Source of the DNA: Sapria himalayana
Taxonomy: Eukaryota; Streptophyta; Magnoliopsida; Malpighiales; Rafflesiaceae
Assembly: GCA_029783825.1 (NCBI GenBank)
Contig: JAREIK010009572.1
Span: 80,061 to 144,060, forward strand
DNA: 64,000 nucleotides
Direction of reading: 5' to 3'
Under the pieces are notes generated by a model, which saw only the letters and a list, made by a program, of their open reading frames with translations, ran no database searches and was not told the DNA's origin. Shown one piece after another: positions 60,753 through 64,000 of this stretch. A program made the position numbers and the translations under genes. How positions within the stretch are numbered: position 1 is the first letter of the stretch; the number at the start of each line of letters is the position of its first letter.

Positions 60753-61640
60753 TGTTAAAGTTTGCAAGTTTCTAGTTTTATTTATAATGTCTTTTTAGTT
60801 TTATTATGTTGATGAGAACATCCATTTTGTGAGCTGTCCCAATAAGATTTTGTTATTATGTAAGAATATTAGTTGTGTGAGTTTTATTTATTAAGTATTA
60901 TTAAATTTATTATTGTATGAGTATTGAATTTTAACACACACATAACCATTCAGATACTAGCGCATATATGTCGATACCATCATTATGTTGATGTCCACAA
61001 CACGTAACCAAACTTCCACATTGACACCACAAATTGGTTTTTACTACACTATGTCGATGCAATCATTGTGTTGATGTCATTGTTAACACACAACATACTG
61101 CCCATATATAATATACAATAGTATCATGCACCCACATTCTTGATGATTTGTAATCTTTAGTTCTAATATCATGTAAAAATCAAGACTAATAATTTACTAA
61201 TAAAATTTACAGATGATACAATCAAAAGACTTGTAGTTATATAAAATATTGCATATTGGTAATTAAAACATTGACTATTCTATATATAATTAAAATATTG
61301 CATATTGTAGTAAAATAGATTGTAATAAGTAATATAATTTGTTGTTTATAATTGTTGATCATCATTTATTGTTTATTTTTGTTAGCGCTGATATTTTAAA
61401 ATGATAATATTATATGTGTATTTTATTAAAAATTAGTTTTGGAGTTTGATGTTTGATATTTACTATTTTTGTATCTGTTTCATTTTTTTTTCCTAGTGTT
61501 TTAATGGGTGCATCCAACTTATGTGAAATGTTCCAATTATTTGTTCCCTATATAAGTGGTTTTTATGTATTGTTGTCAAGTAACGTTGTGTGAAATTATA
61601 ATTAGTTTTGATGAAATTGTGTCTCAGGTGTTCAGTTAAT
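60753..61640 (+). repeat. Probable decayed Copia 3' LTR
   Basis: Starts TGTTAAAG after the pol remnant. CCTATATAAGTGG near 61547 is in the TATA position seen in the other LTR-like ends. The 3' boundary is uncertain, and no 5' partner was proven. Confidence 0.4.
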
Positions 61641-63120
61641 TTTGTTTTTATCTATTTAATATTTCATCTTAATTTATAATATGACAACATAGCTACATTC
61701 TAGGAAAATAGATCCTATGGGAATTTTTGTGTGAGGGTTGTAATTCATAGAGAGTGTGCACCATTCATTATTGCATTCATTTTGTGCAAAAGAAAAATAA
61801 AAAAATAGAAAACAAATAAGATAACAAAAAAATAGTGTTGTGATTCGTATAATTGTGCATTCTGTACTGTAAATGTTTGATTTCTTTCTCAAGAATAAAA
61901 TGCTTCTCATTGTTCATTTTGCTAGTCACACATCTAAAGAAACTTTTGCTGACAATTGTTACCGAGATTCTGGCAAAAGTATGGGTTTCTAATTCTCCAA
62001 ATTCGTTCAGGCGTAATCTAGTTTTATCAACTCCTATTTTTGGTGACATTTATTCAAATTTGATATTTTGGGTTTTTAAAATCAAGAAATCAAAATCCTA
62101 ATTAAATTATGGCATCTTCAAACAACTTTAATTAAGGCGAATGATTTGGAAACGCTAAAAATTAGGGTTCTAAATTAACGTAGTTGTTAATTTTGCTCTA
62201 ATTTGGCGGGGATGAGGAATCACTACAAAATTAAGGTTTGGAATTGATCAACATCAAATTGGCTTTTCTCACATCCTGATTTGGGGTAGAAAATTCTAAA
62301 AATCCTAAAATTAGGGTTTCAAATTTGAAAGGCTTGTTTTGGGCCCTAAAAAATTCTAATTCGGAGCAACAAAAATTATTGCATCTGACTCGTATTTTGT
62401 AAACCACAATTTTTATCTCGTGGGATCTATTGATTGACAACTTAAACATCAGTTTATTCAAGTATTATTTCATCTTGCTATTGGGCTGTATATTATGGAA
62501 AAATTATTTAATGTTCTCAATTATGTGAACAAAATATATGGAATGTTGTGCATTTATATGCAATACTAATATAGTGTACTTGCTCTAATTCATAAATCAT
62601 TGATAACATATAAATTATTGAATTATGCTAACTCAATTACAAATTCATTTGTGAAACAACAAAGACAATAATGCATTATTCATTGTATAATGCTGGTATG
62701 ATATAAAATTTTCAGTCAAATAGTATCATTTTCTAAAACCTAATAGATAGATTAAGCAAGGCCCTAGATATGCAAACAAAAGTAAGATATATATTAATGT
62801 TGCATTTAAAATGTGGTTCCATTATTATTAAAATTTTAGTGTTCTTTATATGGTATAAGGATGTACCATATAAAAGAGATTTTTGCCGCCACCGAGTTTA
62901 TTATGTTACTAAAACTAGAAGAAGTTGATGACATCAAATGATATTACTTATTGAATATATTAAAAATATATGGCACATATGGATCATCTACTGTTTAGAA
63001 GTTAGTTGGGGTACTACTTTAATCTGAGTTTCTCTGTGGATCATATAGTTCTTTCTAATATAGTTTTTTCATAAAGCCAAGTAGTAGATGCCACCTGTAA
63101 AACTATTTAATCCAATTGGA
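61641..63120. other. AT-rich sequence, no gene identified
   Basis: Overlapping short ORFs on both strands at 61674-62101 and 62231-62461 carry no recognisable domain. AAATTAGGGTTT-type words recur at 62160-62320, but no element boundary is visible. Confidence 0.45.
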
Positions 63121-63930
63121 CTAATTCAAGCTTCTTTTAAATTGGCAGCTGCACTAAATTTAGCTTTTTAGCTAGAAGGTGAAGTTTCTGTAAATGATTC
63201 GGAACTACATAATCAAGAAGTGTTGACCTTGCTTGTGTCTTCTCACTCGATCCAGGAGGGACGTATGGCTACTTTCACCACTTCAATTACAAATTTCTCT
63301 ACTAAATAAGTGGCTAGTGACAAGCAATGTGAAGTTGAAGAATTCAAAAACCTTGATTATCTTCTTCTTACTATTTCTCTGAATGAGTTACGAATTGGGA
63401 TTCAAATTGATCTAAAGTAGGCAAAATCTTTGGATGCTGGGACAAAACATAGTCTTCTAATTTGATAGAGATTGAGAGCCCAGAAGCTCTCAATCTTTCT
63501 GAAAAGGCTGTAGTAACATAGGAACCCTTGTGATACAAACTGTACCAGAAGTTCTCAAGTTGAAGGTGGGAAGCTTCCCTGAAGAAAAGGAAAAAGAAGC
63601 AGAGTTTGCTTTTGAGCCCAACTGATGTCAAGAATCCATTGTACCTAAATGCATTCTATGTAGTCTCTTCATTGGACCATAAACAATTTGTACAATACCC
63701 AACATGCCCTTGAAGCATTTCTTTCATTATCAAAAGTTGTAAAGAAACTATTGACTCCAAACTTTCTAAAACTGATCGAATTTACAGTGCTCTTGAGAAG
63801 TTGGAATTAATTGGAGCCTTATGGGCTCACAACTTGAATGTGAAGGTGTCGCATCCTTCAAGAAGAGCTTTAACAACCTAGTGGATACATTACGTGAAAA
63901 GGAAAACTAATTGGTACAAATATTCGATTT
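63121..63930 (+). pseudogene. Unidentified decayed coding-like sequence
   Basis: Base composition becomes more balanced and long stretches read as plausible protein with few stops, but in changing frames. Examples are L-E-G-E-V-S-V-N-D-S-E and E-V-L-T-L-L-V-S-S near 63175-63260, L-E-K-L-E-L-I-G-A-L-W near 63795, and S-F-K-K-S-F-N-N-L-V-D-T-L-R-E-K-E-N near 63858-63910, the last with coiled-coil character. I do not recognise the family; it may be the gag-side part of a retroelement or a host gene fragment. At least three frame changes or stops are needed to connect the pieces. Confidence 0.4.
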
Positions 63931-64000
63931 GGGTAGTTTATGATCTTTTGTTTATCACTCAAAACATTTGTTAAAGAGAACACCATAGGTTGCCCATATA

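Noticed and set aside
1..64000. CRISPR array, prophage or bacterial operon
   Set aside because: No regularly spaced short repeats or compact co-directional genes; introns, LTR elements and TAF1 identify plant nuclear DNA.

Overview
The window is nuclear DNA of a flowering plant: AT-rich, GT-AG introns, TAF1 with the plant-type ubiquitin-like insert, and dense Ty1/Copia, hAT and Mutator-like elements. The repeated GC-rich hAT arms remind me of monocots, perhaps palms, but that is a weak inference. No prokaryotic, organellar, rRNA, tRNA or CRISPR feature was seen.

The only host gene recognised with confidence is a TAF1-like (TFIID subunit 1) locus on the + strand. Four exon blocks are visible: 16268-17320, 17466-17665, 17860-18097 and 50845-51179. 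The first three are compact, and exons 2 and 3 encode the ubiquitin-like segment. Exon 4 lies beyond an intron of about 32.7 kb (18098-50844); both splice sites and the reading phase match. The first block carries one frameshift and the fourth carries two, so this copy looks decayed unless the indels are sequencing errors. The N-terminal exons and those after 51179 were not found in the window.

The giant intron is a transposon graveyard. Its best-preserved resident is a Copia LTR retrotransposon (27173-32175) with nearly identical LTRs, a perfect 5-bp target duplication (GATTC) and a broken gag-pol. It landed in an antisense fragment of a CCR4-type deadenylase gene, cutting it into 27032-27172 and 32176-32595. 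The intron also holds a three-copy ~420-bp tandem repeat (19871-21130), a 592-bp hAT deletion derivative (24747-25338), two Mutator-like MITEs with 9- and 11-bp target duplications, a 3.6-kb hAT element (43062-46697) and many decayed Copia pol remnants on both strands.

Upstream (1-16267), Copia remnants surround a nested hAT element, 8057-14022, flanked by a perfect 8-bp duplication (GTTTTAAT). It contains a Mutator-like element with a 28-bp C-rich minisatellite and a second hAT copy. Downstream (51180-64000) are more Copia remnants, an hAT fragment, a SINE-like element and an unidentified decayed coding-like stretch at the right edge. I found no evidence of a novel functional system. The strongest observations are the giant nested intron and the sequential insertion history.
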